This document shows positions 1-7,253 of a stretch of 9,845 nt of DNA, piece after piece. Made by a program: the position numbers and the translations under genes. This stretch comes from DAOTUB01 sp034437455 (GTDB taxonomy: Bacteria > Chloroflexota > Anaerolineae > B4-G1), in assembly GCA_034437455.1 (NCBI GenBank), contig DAOTUB010000283.1:1-9845 (forward strand), given 5' to 3'. Under the pieces are notes generated by a model. That model searched no databases and was not told where the DNA came from. It saw only the letters and a list, made by a program, of their open reading frames with translations. The first letter of the stretch is position 1. Every line of letters starts with the position of its first letter.

Positions 1-1
1 G

Positions 2-91
2 GCGCGCGGCAAGCTGCGCGATTACCTCCGCTCCCGGGAGGAACTTTTACCCACTCAATATCGTCTTGATAATAAGGAGCGGGAGACGTAG
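2..91 (+). CDS. C-terminal end of a probable ECF sigma factor (partial, 5' end outside window)
   Basis: An open frame enters from the left edge and stops at TAG (89-91), leaving 29 residues. It begins ARGKLRDYLRSREELL, which resembles the end of sigma region 4, where the recognition helix is followed by a 'RARxxLRxxL' helix. Sigma-70 family ECF proteins use this region to bind the -35 element. The frame ends only 16 bases before the start of a gene with the layout of a membrane anti-sigma factor, which is the usual order for an ECF sigma/anti-sigma pair. Seen: the open frame, its stop and the helix-like tail. Inferred: the sigma identity, which rests on this short tail plus context. The sigma-2 and most of the sigma-4 domains lie outside the window. 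Confidence 0.6.
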   Translation, partial: ARGKLRDYLRSREELLPTQYRLDNKERET

Positions 92-107
92 ATTCAGAGG
101 AATGACA

Positions 108-1055
108 ATGTTGCAACGGTTCACACGGCGAGAAAGGGAACGAGAGCGGCGCGACGAACTGCTCTCGGCATACCTGGATGATCAACAGAGTTCCCGGGAA
201 CGGGAGCGCCTGGAGGCGCGCCTGGCGAGCGACCCGACGCTACAGGCCGAACTAGAGGCGCTGCGCCGCACCGTGTCGCTGGTGCGCGATCTATCTCCAG
301 TTCCCATCCCGCGCAATTTCATCCTGCCGCAATCCGTGACCGAGCGTCCACGACCCGCGCCATCGCTACGCCCGCGTCGCGCCTGGACCGCTCCACTGTT
401 GACAGCGGCGACCGCCGTCGTCAGTCTCCTTTTCGTCGTCGTCCTGGCTGGCGACATGCTGCTTCTCTCTGGGATGGGCAACCTGGCCACTGCTCCAGAG
501 CCAGCAGCGATGATAGAAGCTCCGCAGATGGCGATGGAACCTTCGCCGGTTGTCGAAAAAGCCAAAGTTGAGGCCGAGCACGCCGTCGAGTCGCCCACAG
601 CCATTCCGCTCTCGGAAAAAGCCCCACCCGCAGCGCCGCTTGCAGCCACCGCTGAGGAGAGGCTATATGCTGTGGAAACGCCAGATGACGCCGAGGCAAC
701 TGTGGCGGCGGCAGGCGGCGGCGGTCCAGTTGACGAGGCGACAGACCTGGCTCCGCCCCCTGTTCCGACTACAGTGGTGGAGGCGACTCCTGTAGCCCTC
801 ACTAGCCCAGTCGAGGCGACTCTAGAACCAAAAGCTCCGCGCGGCGCAGAACCCACGTCGAGCGAGGTCGCCCCCTCGATGGCCGATGCAGAAGATTTTG
901 GGGCGGCGGAAGAAGACGAGTGGAGAGCGCAGGAATATGAACTCGTTGCACCCTCTCCAACTCTGCCGTGGCGGGCGCTGGAGATCGCGCTGGGCCTGAC
1001 CGCGCTAGTGCTGGCGTTTGGTACCGTTCGGGCCTGGCGCGCCCGCCGTCGATAG
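108..1055 (+). CDS. Membrane-bound anti-sigma factor, non-zinc type, with two membrane segments
   Basis: The 315-aa protein probably binds the ECF sigma factor encoded just upstream at the membrane and releases it on an envelope signal. Residues about 17-62 form an acidic/basic helical domain (DELLSAYLDD, then LEARLASDP and ELEALRRTV), the usual anti-sigma N-terminal layout. A membrane segment lies at about 95-120, followed by some 165 residues rich in Pro, Ala, Glu and Thr, then a second hydrophobic helix at about 291-307 and an Arg-rich tail. This predicts both ends in the cytoplasm and an extracytoplasmic loop. There is no cysteine in the protein, so the HxxxCxxC zinc motif of many anti-sigma factors is absent. 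A longer TTG frame opens at 66, but ATG 108 is preferred because AGAGGA (96-101) sits 6 bases upstream; ATG 102 is too close to it. The next gene follows after 13 bases, so all three genes are probably one operon. Confidence 0.75.
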   Translation: MLQRFTRRERERERRDELLSAYLDDQQSSRERERLEARLASDPTLQAELEALRRTVSLVRDLSPVPIPRNFILPQSVTERPRPAPSLRPRRAWTAPLLTAATAVVSLLFVVVLAGDMLLLSGMGNLATAPEPAAMIEAPQMAMEPSPVVEKAKVEAEHAVESPTAIPLSEKAPPAAPLAATAEERLYAVETPDDAEATVAAAGGGGPVDEATDLAPPPVPTTVVEATPVALTSPVEATLEPKAPRGAEPTSSEVAPSMADAEDFGAAEEDEWRAQEYELVAPSPTLPWRALEIALGLTALVLAFGTVRAWRARRR

Positions 1056-1068
1056 AGAGGAGTCTGGC

Positions 1069-1578
1069 TTGTCGCAAAACCTCGAACTGAACTATTGCCC
1101 CCGCTGCGGTCACGCGCTCGAAAACCAAGAAGCCTTTGGGCGCGTGCGGCGCGCCTGTCCCGCTTGCGAGTTGATCGTCTTTCGCGATCACAAAGTCGCC
1201 GCCGGGGTGCTCGTCGAGCGTGAGGGCAAGGTGCTCCTCGTCCGCCGTCGCATGAATCCACGCCAGGGGATGTGGAGCTTTCCGGCTGGCTTTGTCGATT
1301 TCGACGAGGATCCGATGGACGCCGCCGCGCGCGAGTGCCGCGAAGAGACCGGATTGGAGGTCGAGATCACCGGTCTGCTCGACGTCCTCGCCGGACGGGA
1401 GCACGAGCGCGGGGCGGACATCGTCGTCGTCTACCGCGCCCGGCTGGTGGGAGGGGAGCCAAAGGCCGACGACGACGTGGATCGCGTCGCCTTCTTCGCG
1501 CCCGACGAACTCCCCCGGCTCGCTTTTCACGCCACGCGGATCGCCCTCGACAAATGGCTTGCTGTCACCCCGAACTAA
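1069..1578 (+). CDS. NUDIX hydrolase with N-terminal zinc ribbon
   Basis: The 169-aa protein belongs to the NUDIX family, which hydrolyses nucleoside diphosphates linked to another group (ADP-ribose, NADH, dNTPs and similar) using a metal ion. The NUDIX box is complete at residues 74-96: G, five residues, E80, seven residues, R88-E89, then E92-E93-x-G95-L96, matching Gx5Ex7REUxEExGU. An N-terminal zinc ribbon is formed by C10-x2-C13 and C30-x2-C33, as in the NudC-like and ADP-ribose pyrophosphatase-like subgroups. The substrate cannot be told from sequence. The start is taken as TTG 1069 because GAGAGGAG (1055-1062) lies 6 bases upstream; an in-frame TTG at 1018 lies inside the anti-sigma gene and lacks this support. 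It is the third gene of the sigma/anti-sigma operon and probably a housekeeping cytoplasmic enzyme. Confidence 0.9.
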   Translation: MSQNLELNYCPRCGHALENQEAFGRVRRACPACELIVFRDHKVAAGVLVEREGKVLLVRRRMNPRQGMWSFPAGFVDFDEDPMDAAARECREETGLEVEITGLLDVLAGREHERGADIVVVYRARLVGGEPKADDDVDRVAFFAPDELPRLAFHATRIALDKWLAVTPN

Positions 1579-1579
1579 A

Positions 1580-1607
1580 AAGCCCACTGCAATAGCGCAG
1601 CGGGCTT
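1580..1607. terminator. Hairpin terminator between convergent transcription units
   Basis: AAGCCCACTGC and GCAGCGGGCTT pair around a six-base loop (AATAGC) with one internal A/C mismatch. The left side is flanked by five A residues (1577-1581), giving a T-tract after the hairpin on the minus strand, so it best serves the lipoprotein gene ending at 1633. On the plus strand the tail is TTCTG, a weaker fit, though it may also stop the NUDIX operon that ends at 1578. Confidence 0.7.
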
Positions 1608-1632
1608 CTGCTCAAGAACGACCAACTGGTAT

Positions 1633-3069
1633 CTACTCGCCGATGCCCACCAACTCGACGGCGTCGATCTCGTTCCAGTTTGCGAGCACCGATTGGTCGA
1701 GCGTGATCCGAACGCCGACGACCAGGTAATCGCCGCCCTCCACCGGGATCGAGAGCGTGTAGGGGCACTCGTCCGACATATCCTCAGGCTCCCCCACGTA
1801 GACGCCGTGGAGTTCCCCCGCGGTGTCGAGCAGATCGACAAAGAGCACCTGGTTGGGATTATAGGATTGAACGATGTTTACCTCGGTGGGATAGACGGCG
1901 GTATCGTAGCTCAGCTCGAGCCACTCGACGGTATCCGATTCGGCGGAGGCCCAGGCCGTGGTGTAATCGCCACAGTCGGGTGTATCGGGCGCGCCGGTCG
2001 CCTGGATGGCGGCCCAGTTGGGGTTGTCGTACTCGGAGCTGGCGCTGGCGGAGGAAGCCCACTGCCGGATCTCTTCGCCCTCGACACCCTCGTCCAGGTC
2101 CAGGTCAAACTCCGGCTCGAAGAAACTGACCGAGGCGAGCACATCCTCGAACAGCGGCTCGAACTCATCGTCCCAGCGGTCGCTCGGCGCCATCCCGATC
2201 ATGCTAAAGCTCTGCGCCGGAGGCACCGCTACAAAGACGACCCGACCGCGCATTTCCTTGTCCCCCTCCATGCCGCTCACGTCGACCACCAGGCCGGGTA
2301 AGCCAGCGACGGTGATCCCGTCAGGCTCCGAGACCTCGATGCCCGTTTCGAGGTCGGCCACAAAGTTGTCGTACAGATCCTCGGTGGTGGAGCCTTCCTC
2401 GTTTTCGCCGCCGATCAACAGGAGCGCCGGGCCGGTGTCTGGGTCGGCGTCGGGCGCTTCCATGCTGGCGAAACCAAAGACCTCCTCGACCGTATAGTCC
2501 GGGATCGGCTGGAAGGCGAACCCGCCCATCTCGCTCCGGTATTCCTCGCCGGACGCGGTTTCGGGGGGCGTGGTCTCTTCCGCTTCCACGATCTCCTCCA
2601 GGCGGATGTTGACGTTGGTGCTGTCGCCAAAGTCGACGCCCTGGATCACGAGCTCCTCCCCGCTCGACCAGCCGGTAAAGACGAGGCTAAAGCCATCGTC
2701 CTGGATCGAGGTGAGGACATCGTACTCGGCCAGGCCCAGGTCGGCGAACGCCTCCCGATAGAACTCGATCGCCTCCTCGATGCTGAGGCTGGTCTGGAAG
2801 TTGATCCCGCTCTCTCCTCCCTCGCCCATAAACTCCCACACGTCGTCCGGGAGAGGAAAGGCCGTGTCATACTCCTCCGCGCTTTCGGCAGGCGCTTCGG
2901 TGGGAGCAGGCGCTTCCGTTGGGGCGGGCACTTCGGTCGCGGCAGGGGGCTTGGTCGGCGCGGGAGCCGACGTAGCGGTCGGTTCTGGCTCGCTGCCGCC
3001 CAGGCCACAGGCCAGGGTGACCAGCGCCAGGATTAACAGAACAACGATAGATGTGAATTTGCGATTCAT
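1633..3069 (-). CDS. Exported lipoprotein with PsbP-like and discoidin-like C-terminal domains
   Basis: The 478-aa protein starts MNRKF, has a hydrophobic stretch (residues 8-20) and a probable lipid-modified Cys21 in TLAC-G; Thr at -3 is a slightly weak lipobox. A Pro/Thr/Ala/Glu-rich spacer spans about 26-62. Residues 68-160 form a domain with the pattern INFQTSLSIEEAIEFYREAF and then FSLVFTGW, which I recognise as recurrent in Chloroflexota lipoproteins. Residues about 178-317 (GGFAFQPIPDY, later GLPGLVVDVSG) resemble the PsbP/DUF1795 alpha-beta fold. Residues 330-478 (ASSASASSEY, NWAAIQATGAPDTPDCGD, NEIDAVELVG) look like a galactose-binding, discoidin-type jelly roll, with Cys366 and Cys435 possibly forming a disulfide. 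ATG 3069 is chosen because AAGGAG (about 3078-3083) lies 8 bases upstream and the lipoprotein signal begins there; an upstream extension to 3135 runs through a hairpin. No enzyme motif is visible; a surface binding role is inferred. Confidence 0.85.
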   Translation of the reverse strand: MNRKFTSIVVLLILALVTLACGLGGSEPEPTATSAPAPTKPPAATEVPAPTEAPAPTEAPAESAEEYDTAFPLPDDVWEFMGEGGESGINFQTSLSIEEAIEFYREAFADLGLAEYDVLTSIQDDGFSLVFTGWSSGEELVIQGVDFGDSTNVNIRLEEIVEAEETTPPETASGEEYRSEMGGFAFQPIPDYTVEEVFGFASMEAPDADPDTGPALLLIGGENEEGSTTEDLYDNFVADLETGIEVSEPDGITVAGLPGLVVDVSGMEGDKEMRGRVVFVAVPPAQSFSMIGMAPSDRWDDEFEPLFEDVLASVSFFEPEFDLDLDEGVEGEEIRQWASSASASSEYDNPNWAAIQATGAPDTPDCGDYTTAWASAESDTVEWLELSYDTAVYPTEVNIVQSYNPNQVLFVDLLDTAGELHGVYVGEPEDMSDECPYTLSIPVEGGDYLVVGVRITLDQSVLANWNEIDAVELVGIGE

Positions 3070-3085
3070 CGGAATTTCTCCTTGT

Positions 3086-3099
3086 TTGTAATGCGTAAC
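3086..3099 (-). repeat. ATTACGN heptamer pair in the lipoprotein leader
   Basis: Read on the minus strand, GTTACGC is followed directly by ATTACAA. The 11 bases TTACGCATTAC also occur in the leader of the 1238-aa gene (6919-6929). This copy ends 18 bases before the lipoprotein start codon, next to its ribosome binding site. It may be a short tandem-repeat remnant or a shared leader element. Confidence 0.5.
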
Positions 3100-3116
3100 A
3101 CTTTCTTTTGCCACGC

Positions 3117-3157
3117 TGGGACTGGCCCACGACATTTCCTATGGGCCAGTCCCATAG
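3117..3157 (-). terminator. Two overlapping, mutually exclusive hairpins between the beta-helix gene and the lipoprotein
   Basis: A perfect 13-base inverted repeat, TGGGACTGGCCCA (3117-3129) and TGGGCCAGTCCCA (3142-3154), encloses 12 bases. Its right arm also takes part in a second hairpin, CTATGGG (3139-3145) with CCCATAG (3151-3157) around five bases. Both cannot form at once. The element begins 7 bases after the stop of the 1238-aa gene. No T-tract follows on the minus strand, so it is not a standard intrinsic terminator; it may act as an mRNA 3'-end stabiliser, a factor-dependent terminator or an attenuator before the lipoprotein. Confidence 0.6.
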
Positions 3158-3164
3158 TTGATCC

Positions 3165-6100
3165 CTAGTCGGAATTCCTTAGCACCAGGGGCAAGTAGAT
3201 GTCGAATCCGGTTTCCGTGCTGAACAGGCCAAAGCTACTGAGATGGCAAACGCGCACCGTCACCGTCTTGGCCATGGTGTCGTAATCATAGCTCGACGCT
3301 GGTGTGCAGGTGTTGGCGACATCATCCCAGTCGGAGCCGGTCCAGTAAAAAAGCCGCAGATCCTTGACGTCGGCGATGGCCGCCTCCAACAGGTCCTCAG
3401 GGTCGTATTCGAGGGTCACCGTCACCCCTCCACCCGCCGCCAGGTCAGCGGAGGCGTCCAGGTTGAAGGCTCGCCCGGCAAACGCCAGGTCGCCCTGGCT
3501 CTGCGTTGGCTCTGGAACGTTCGTGTACGTGAACGTCGTTGTCCCCTCCAGCGCATCTCCCGGCACTTGGATGCTGGCCGACAGGTTATAGGGATTGGTA
3601 AAGACGATCGTGCCGCCTATGCCCGGTGAAAAGGTACTAACGACAGGCGGCCTGTATAGGCCGGAGAGCTTGCTGCTGGTCCCGGCCTCAAAGTACTGGA
3701 TGACGCCATAGTTGCGGATGGTGCTGATGGTGCGCAAACCTTGCCCCTCGACTATGGGCACGGCCAGATCCAGTCGCCAGTTGCCATTCTCGTCGGCTGC
3801 GTCAGAGCCGAGGTAAACCAGCGCCTCGACATCTTTGTCGCCATCGTCTCGATAGACATCCACCCAGCAGTAGGGGCAGTCATCGCCGTCATCGCCGGCC
3901 ACGTACGATTCGCTAAAGGTGATGACCCGCGCTGGCTCGAAGAAGCGCAATTCGTCGGGCACCAGGTCGCCAAACTCGATGGCGAGGGCAGTGTCGGAGA
4001 TGACGTTCCCGCGCATCATGTTGGCGTTGTTGCGAATCAGTCCGCTGGGCAGGTAGATGCCCTCCATCCCTGTGCCGATGATCGTGTTAGAGAGGACGTA
4101 GGCGTAGCGGGCCTTGAGGTCCATACCGCGGCCACAGGTCCAGACGTCGACGTCGTTGGCGTCGCGACCGATGACATTATGCTGGATCAGGTTGTCCTGG
4201 TATTGCTCGCTCGATATGACGATGGCGTCCGGCGGGGTCTGGAGCGCGCTGCTCTGCACCAACAACCCGACAATGGTGTTGCTGATGGCCTGGTTGCGGT
4301 CTCCGCGCAAGTTGATACCCGTGCCGCCGAACCAGTTGTTGCTGGCGGCGGTGGGATCGCAGATGTTGGCCGGATCGACGCTTGCCACGTCAATTGTGCC
4401 ATTGGCGCGGGCGCCGACATAGTTACGCAGAACATAGTTGTCGTTGCTGCCTTGGATATTGATGGCGCCCCCGGTCAGACCGAGAAAGACGTTATCCTGG
4501 AACAGATTGTTGTCCGCATTGACGGTGAGGGCGATGGCGGCGGCGCCGCTGCCCTCTTTTGGCTCGGCGAGATTGCGAATGTAAACCCCCATCCCATCCA
4601 CAGTGAGACCGAACCAACAGTCCTCGACGGTGTTGTAGCCGTGGTTAAGTTTGAGGATGTCCTTGAAGCGCTGGAAGGCCAAACCTCGGATGACGTTGCG
4701 CTCGCCGTTGACTACCAGGCCGCCCTTGGAGCCGTCGGCCCCACGCACGACGATGCGCGGCATGTCGGCCCGCAGGACGTCGTGGTCGGGCTGGCTCCAG
4801 CCGTCGATGACGACCTGTCCGCTCTTGCTGATGTCGGTGCTGCCCAGCGTGGGGAGGGCGTTAAGCTGCAAAGTATCGTAAAGCTCAATAATCCAGGCGC
4901 CCGCGCCATTGTACCCGCCATCGGTTGTGGGGATATCGAAGCGAATCTGAATAGGGCGCACGCCGGGATCGGCGTCCATCAGATCATCGGCTTCCACCAG
5001 GGCGCGACGCAACGTGCACTGGTCCGCAGCCACGTCGGAGCAGGTGGTAGATCGGCTGTCGTCGGGGTCTCCGGCGTTGGTGACGACGATGACGGTGTTG
5101 TAGGTGGTGGGCCGGGTGGGCGGCGCGCTATACGCCACGGCCGGGATCGGCAACGGTGGGTCGAACGTGGGCGCGGGCGGATCGGACGGGTCCGGCGCGC
5201 CTGACTGCACGTGGAGATCAGAGATCTTGGTCGTCATCCCGGCGCTATAGTCGCCACTGGGATGAGTGATCTGCCCGTCGACGGCCGTGGTGCTGGCGGT
5301 GCGGACGCCCTCGGTGATGGCCAGCGTGCGGGGCAGTTCAGCTTCCCAATCGCCGTTGCCATCGGCGGTGACGGTTGCCAGCGATTCCAGCGTCTCGGTG
5401 ACGGTGTCGATCTCGTCGAGGAACAACTCGACAGTACATCCGGCGCAAGGACTATCCAAACCGCTGGTGCCGGCCACGGTGGCGCCAGAGATAGTGATGA
5501 CCTGGGCCGGGTTGAAGAGCCGCAGGGTGGAAGGGAGCTTATCGCCGAAAGCGAAAGCGTCGTGGGTGCTGTCCTTGATGACGTTATGCTGGATGGTGAT
5601 TCCGTTGAGGTCGTAGCCGAACTCGCCGCCGGTAACAAAGATACCGGCTGTGCCGTGAGCGCCCACGACGGTATTGGTCATCACCTGGATGTCGTGACCG
5701 CCCAAAGCACCGCCGACGTGGATACCATCGCCGCAGATGCCAAAGGGCTGGCCGTCCGCGTCCACGCCGAGGATGTTGTGGCGCACTACGTGGTCATCGC
5801 CGGTGACAGAGATGGCGTCAATCGGGGTGCTTTCCGGGTCGTCGCTGTAGGGCAGCATACCGACGATGCGGTTGTACTCGACGGTGTTGCGGTGACCGAA
5901 AACTTGCATGCCGCTTCCGGCGAACCAGTTGTAGTAGCGGGCGTTGGGGTGGCATTTGCGCTCCCAGCGCACCTCAGGGACAGTGCCGTCGACGCGGGTG
6001 CCGATGGTGTTGCTGAGGACAAAGCTATCATCGCTGCCGACGTTGATGGCGTTGCCCCGGTAGCCCAACAGGTGATTGTTCTGGATCAGGTTATTGCTGA

Positions 6101-6881
6101 CGTTTTCGGCCAGGATGATGCCGCTCTGCCCGCTGCCATCCTCCAGAGCGTGCTCTTTGTAGAGGTAGATAGCGTCGCCGTCAGCCGTAAGCCCGAACCA
6201 GTTATCGGCAATGACGTTATCGCCGCCGTTCATCTGGAGCCCCAGACGGAACTTTTGAAAGATCATGCCACGGATGGTGTTGCCGTTGCCGTTGACCACC
6301 AGGACGTGTCCCTCGGTGGGGTTTTCTTGTGGACCGCGCACGATAATGCGGGGCTGGTCAGGCCGGACGCCGTCGTGGTCGGGCTGGCTCCACCCGTCGA
6401 TGGTCACTTGTCCGCTCTTGTTAAAATCAGTATTGCCAAGAGTGGGGAGAGGATTCGTCTTCACCGTCTCGGTGATCTGGATAACCCAGACACCGCTGCC
6501 GTCGTCGTACCGAGCGTCGGTGGTAGGAATGTCGAATTTGATCAAGATGGAGCGGGTGCTGGGGTCGTCGTCCATCAGCGCATCCGCCTCCACCAGGGCC
6601 CGGCGCAAGGTGCAGGGTGAGCGTGCGGGCTTGGTTGGCGCGCCGTAACAAGAATAGCCCGCGCTATCGTCGGGATCGGCGGCGCTGGTGACGGTGATCA
6701 CAGTAGTGTAGGTAGACGCCACCCGTGCGGTGACGGAACGAGGCTCTGTATCGTCGCCGTAAGCGGTTCGCCGGCCGATTCCATCTGCTGGGATTGGTTC
6801 CTTGGCCACAACCACGATCACGCTCAACGCCAAGGCCACCAACAACGTAACCAAAACGATTTGCCATACTTTGTTTTTCAT
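3165..6881 (-). CDS. Large secreted protein with two duplicated CSLREA/beta-helix halves and a C-terminal YLPLVLRNS tag
   Basis: The 1238-aa protein begins with a signal peptide or anchor (MKNKVWQ, hydrophobic 8-25). Residues about 58-556 and 593-1076 are duplicates. Each opens with a CSLREA-like motif (ADPDDS, then CTLRRALVEAD at 90-100 and 622-632), continues through IDGWSQPDHD (161 and 692) into a right-handed parallel beta-helix of the NosD/PbH1 kind rich in NNxIxxN coils, and ends in an Ig-like domain with paired cysteines (C479/C482; C1002/C1005). Residues about 1086-1222 (IQVPGDALEGTTTFTYT, DLRLFYWTGSDW, CHLSSFGLFS) form a ZU5-like domain. The last residues are IYLPLVLRNSD. No polysaccharide-lyase or hydrolase active site is recognisable, so adhesion or glycan binding is inferred. 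AAGGAG lies 6 bases before ATG 6881. Two long plus-strand frames opposite it are shadows. Confidence 0.9.
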   Translation of the reverse strand: MKNKVWQIVLVTLLVALALSVIVVVAKEPIPADGIGRRTAYGDDTEPRSVTARVASTYTTVITVTSAADPDDSAGYSCYGAPTKPARSPCTLRRALVEADALMDDDPSTRSILIKFDIPTTDARYDDGSGVWVIQITETVKTNPLPTLGNTDFNKSGQVTIDGWSQPDHDGVRPDQPRIIVRGPQENPTEGHVLVVNGNGNTIRGMIFQKFRLGLQMNGGDNVIADNWFGLTADGDAIYLYKEHALEDGSGQSGIILAENVSNNLIQNNHLLGYRGNAINVGSDDSFVLSNTIGTRVDGTVPEVRWERKCHPNARYYNWFAGSGMQVFGHRNTVEYNRIVGMLPYSDDPESTPIDAISVTGDDHVVRHNILGVDADGQPFGICGDGIHVGGALGGHDIQVMTNTVVGAHGTAGIFVTGGEFGYDLNGITIQHNVIKDSTHDAFAFGDKLPSTLRLFNPAQVITISGATVAGTSGLDSPCAGCTVELFLDEIDTVTETLESLATVTADGNGDWEAELPRTLAITEGVRTASTTAVDGQITHPSGDYSAGMTTKISDLHVQSGAPDPSDPPAPTFDPPLPIPAVAYSAPPTRPTTYNTVIVVTNAGDPDDSRSTTCSDVAADQCTLRRALVEADDLMDADPGVRPIQIRFDIPTTDGGYNGAGAWIIELYDTLQLNALPTLGSTDISKSGQVVIDGWSQPDHDVLRADMPRIVVRGADGSKGGLVVNGERNVIRGLAFQRFKDILKLNHGYNTVEDCWFGLTVDGMGVYIRNLAEPKEGSGAAAIALTVNADNNLFQDNVFLGLTGGAINIQGSNDNYVLRNYVGARANGTIDVASVDPANICDPTAASNNWFGGTGINLRGDRNQAISNTIVGLLVQSSALQTPPDAIVISSEQYQDNLIQHNVIGRDANDVDVWTCGRGMDLKARYAYVLSNTIIGTGMEGIYLPSGLIRNNANMMRGNVISDTALAIEFGDLVPDELRFFEPARVITFSESYVAGDDGDDCPYCWVDVYRDDGDKDVEALVYLGSDAADENGNWRLDLAVPIVEGQGLRTISTIRNYGVIQYFEAGTSSKLSGLYRPPVVSTFSPGIGGTIVFTNPYNLSASIQVPGDALEGTTTFTYTNVPEPTQSQGDLAFAGRAFNLDASADLAAGGGVTVTLEYDPEDLLEAAIADVKDLRLFYWTGSDWDDVANTCTPASSYDYDTMAKTVTVRVCHLSSFGLFSTETGFDIYLPLVLRNSD
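3654..6710 (-). repeat. Internal gene duplication: two approximately 490-residue modules
   Basis: The module at about 5214-6710 (residues 58-556) and the one at about 3654-5105 (residues 593-1076) align in the same domain order with an offset of about 531-536 residues. Shared landmarks are FDIPTTD, the LPTLG-x-TD-x-x-KSGQV segment and IDGWSQPDHD. Around 4780-4830 and 6370-6420 the DNA itself is nearly identical, while elsewhere only the protein is similar. The modules are joined by a Pro-rich linker (residues about 561-592). Confidence 0.85.
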
Positions 6882-6895
6882 CAGAATCTCCTTTA

Positions 6896-6930
6896 TTTTA
6901 ATTCGTAATTTGTGTTGCGTAATGCGTAAT
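6896..6930 (-). repeat. Degenerate 7-base tandem repeat in the leader of the 1238-aa gene
   Basis: On the minus strand the sequence divides in strict 7-base register into ATTACGC, ATTACGC, AACACAA, ATTACGA and ATTAAAA, ending just before the ribosome binding site of the gene starting at 6881. The AT-rich block stands out from the high-GC surroundings. It resembles the heptanucleotide short tandem repeats known from some cyanobacterial genomes, but its role here is unknown. Confidence 0.6.
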
Positions 6931-6962
6931 AACTTTCGCGTTTTCAGAAACTTGATGCGACA

Positions 6963-7166
6963 TCACCTCCTCACTTCTTGTTCGTTCCGAGGTTCGGCCT
7001 GGGTCTGCAAAAATTCAAACAGAGCGTCCAGGCTGGCAAAACCCTGACGTTTTCCGGTGCCAGGGCTTTCCAGCGAGGCGCGCCAAACCTGCTTTTCTCC
7101 GTTGCTGGTCTGCCACAAGCGCAGCAGGTACGATAGATACCGTTGTTCTCGTCGTTGTTTATTCAT
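6963..7166 (-). CDS. Small conserved-looking cytoplasmic protein (67 aa)
   Basis: The protein has no signal peptide or membrane segment. It starts with a basic stretch (MNKQRREQRYLSYLLRLWQ) and continues with a compact core, VWRASLESPGTGKRQGFASL, then DALFEFLQTQ. I recognise this pattern (YLLRLWQ, VWRASLESP, GFASLxALFxFL) as a small protein family seen in Chloroflexota, but I know no function for it. A GGAG lies about 12 bases before ATG 7166, with a closer GAGG only 2 bases away, so the ribosome site is not ideal. The gene lies 81 bases upstream of the 1238-aa gene in the same direction, and the two may be co-transcribed. The residue pattern argues that it is real rather than a chance frame. 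Confidence 0.7.
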   Translation of the reverse strand: MNKQRREQRYLSYLLRLWQTSNGEKQVWRASLESPGTGKRQGFASLDALFEFLQTQAEPRNEQEVRR

Positions 7167-7213
7167 AACCTCTGCTGTCTCCTGGGCCGCCGCCGATCGG
7201 GTATAGCAGAAAT

Positions 7214-7250
7214 TTGAGAGATGTCACGCCCCAAGCGAGATACCTCTCTC
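7214..7250 (-). terminator. Possible terminator hairpin after the 89-aa gene
   Basis: On the minus strand GAGAGGTAT pairs with ACATCTCTC (one mismatch and one G-T pair), and an inner CGC/GCG stem can extend it. It is followed by AAATTT, a weak T-tract. It sits four bases after the stop codon of the 89-aa gene, which is the expected place for the end of the two-gene unit 9356-7254. Confidence 0.4.
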
Positions 7251-7253
7251 GTG

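Noticed and set aside
182..1587. Minus-strand frames of 359 and 261 residues opposite the anti-sigma and NUDIX genes
   Set aside because: Ser/Arg/Ala-rich low-information products. The plus-strand frames have a perfect NUDIX box, a zinc ribbon and good ribosome sites.
3070..3135. Upstream extension of the lipoprotein frame to 3135
   Set aside because: The extra 22 residues run through the inverted repeat and would bury the lipoprotein signal, and a good ribosome site precedes ATG 3069.
3741..6620. Two long plus-strand open frames (3741-5204 and 5211-6620) opposite the beta-helix gene
   Set aside because: They lack a ribosome site and any recognisable domain, and are Val/Asp/Gly-rich products of reading a high-GC gene backwards. 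The minus-strand frame has a signal peptide, AAGGAG site, domain repeats and C-terminal tag.
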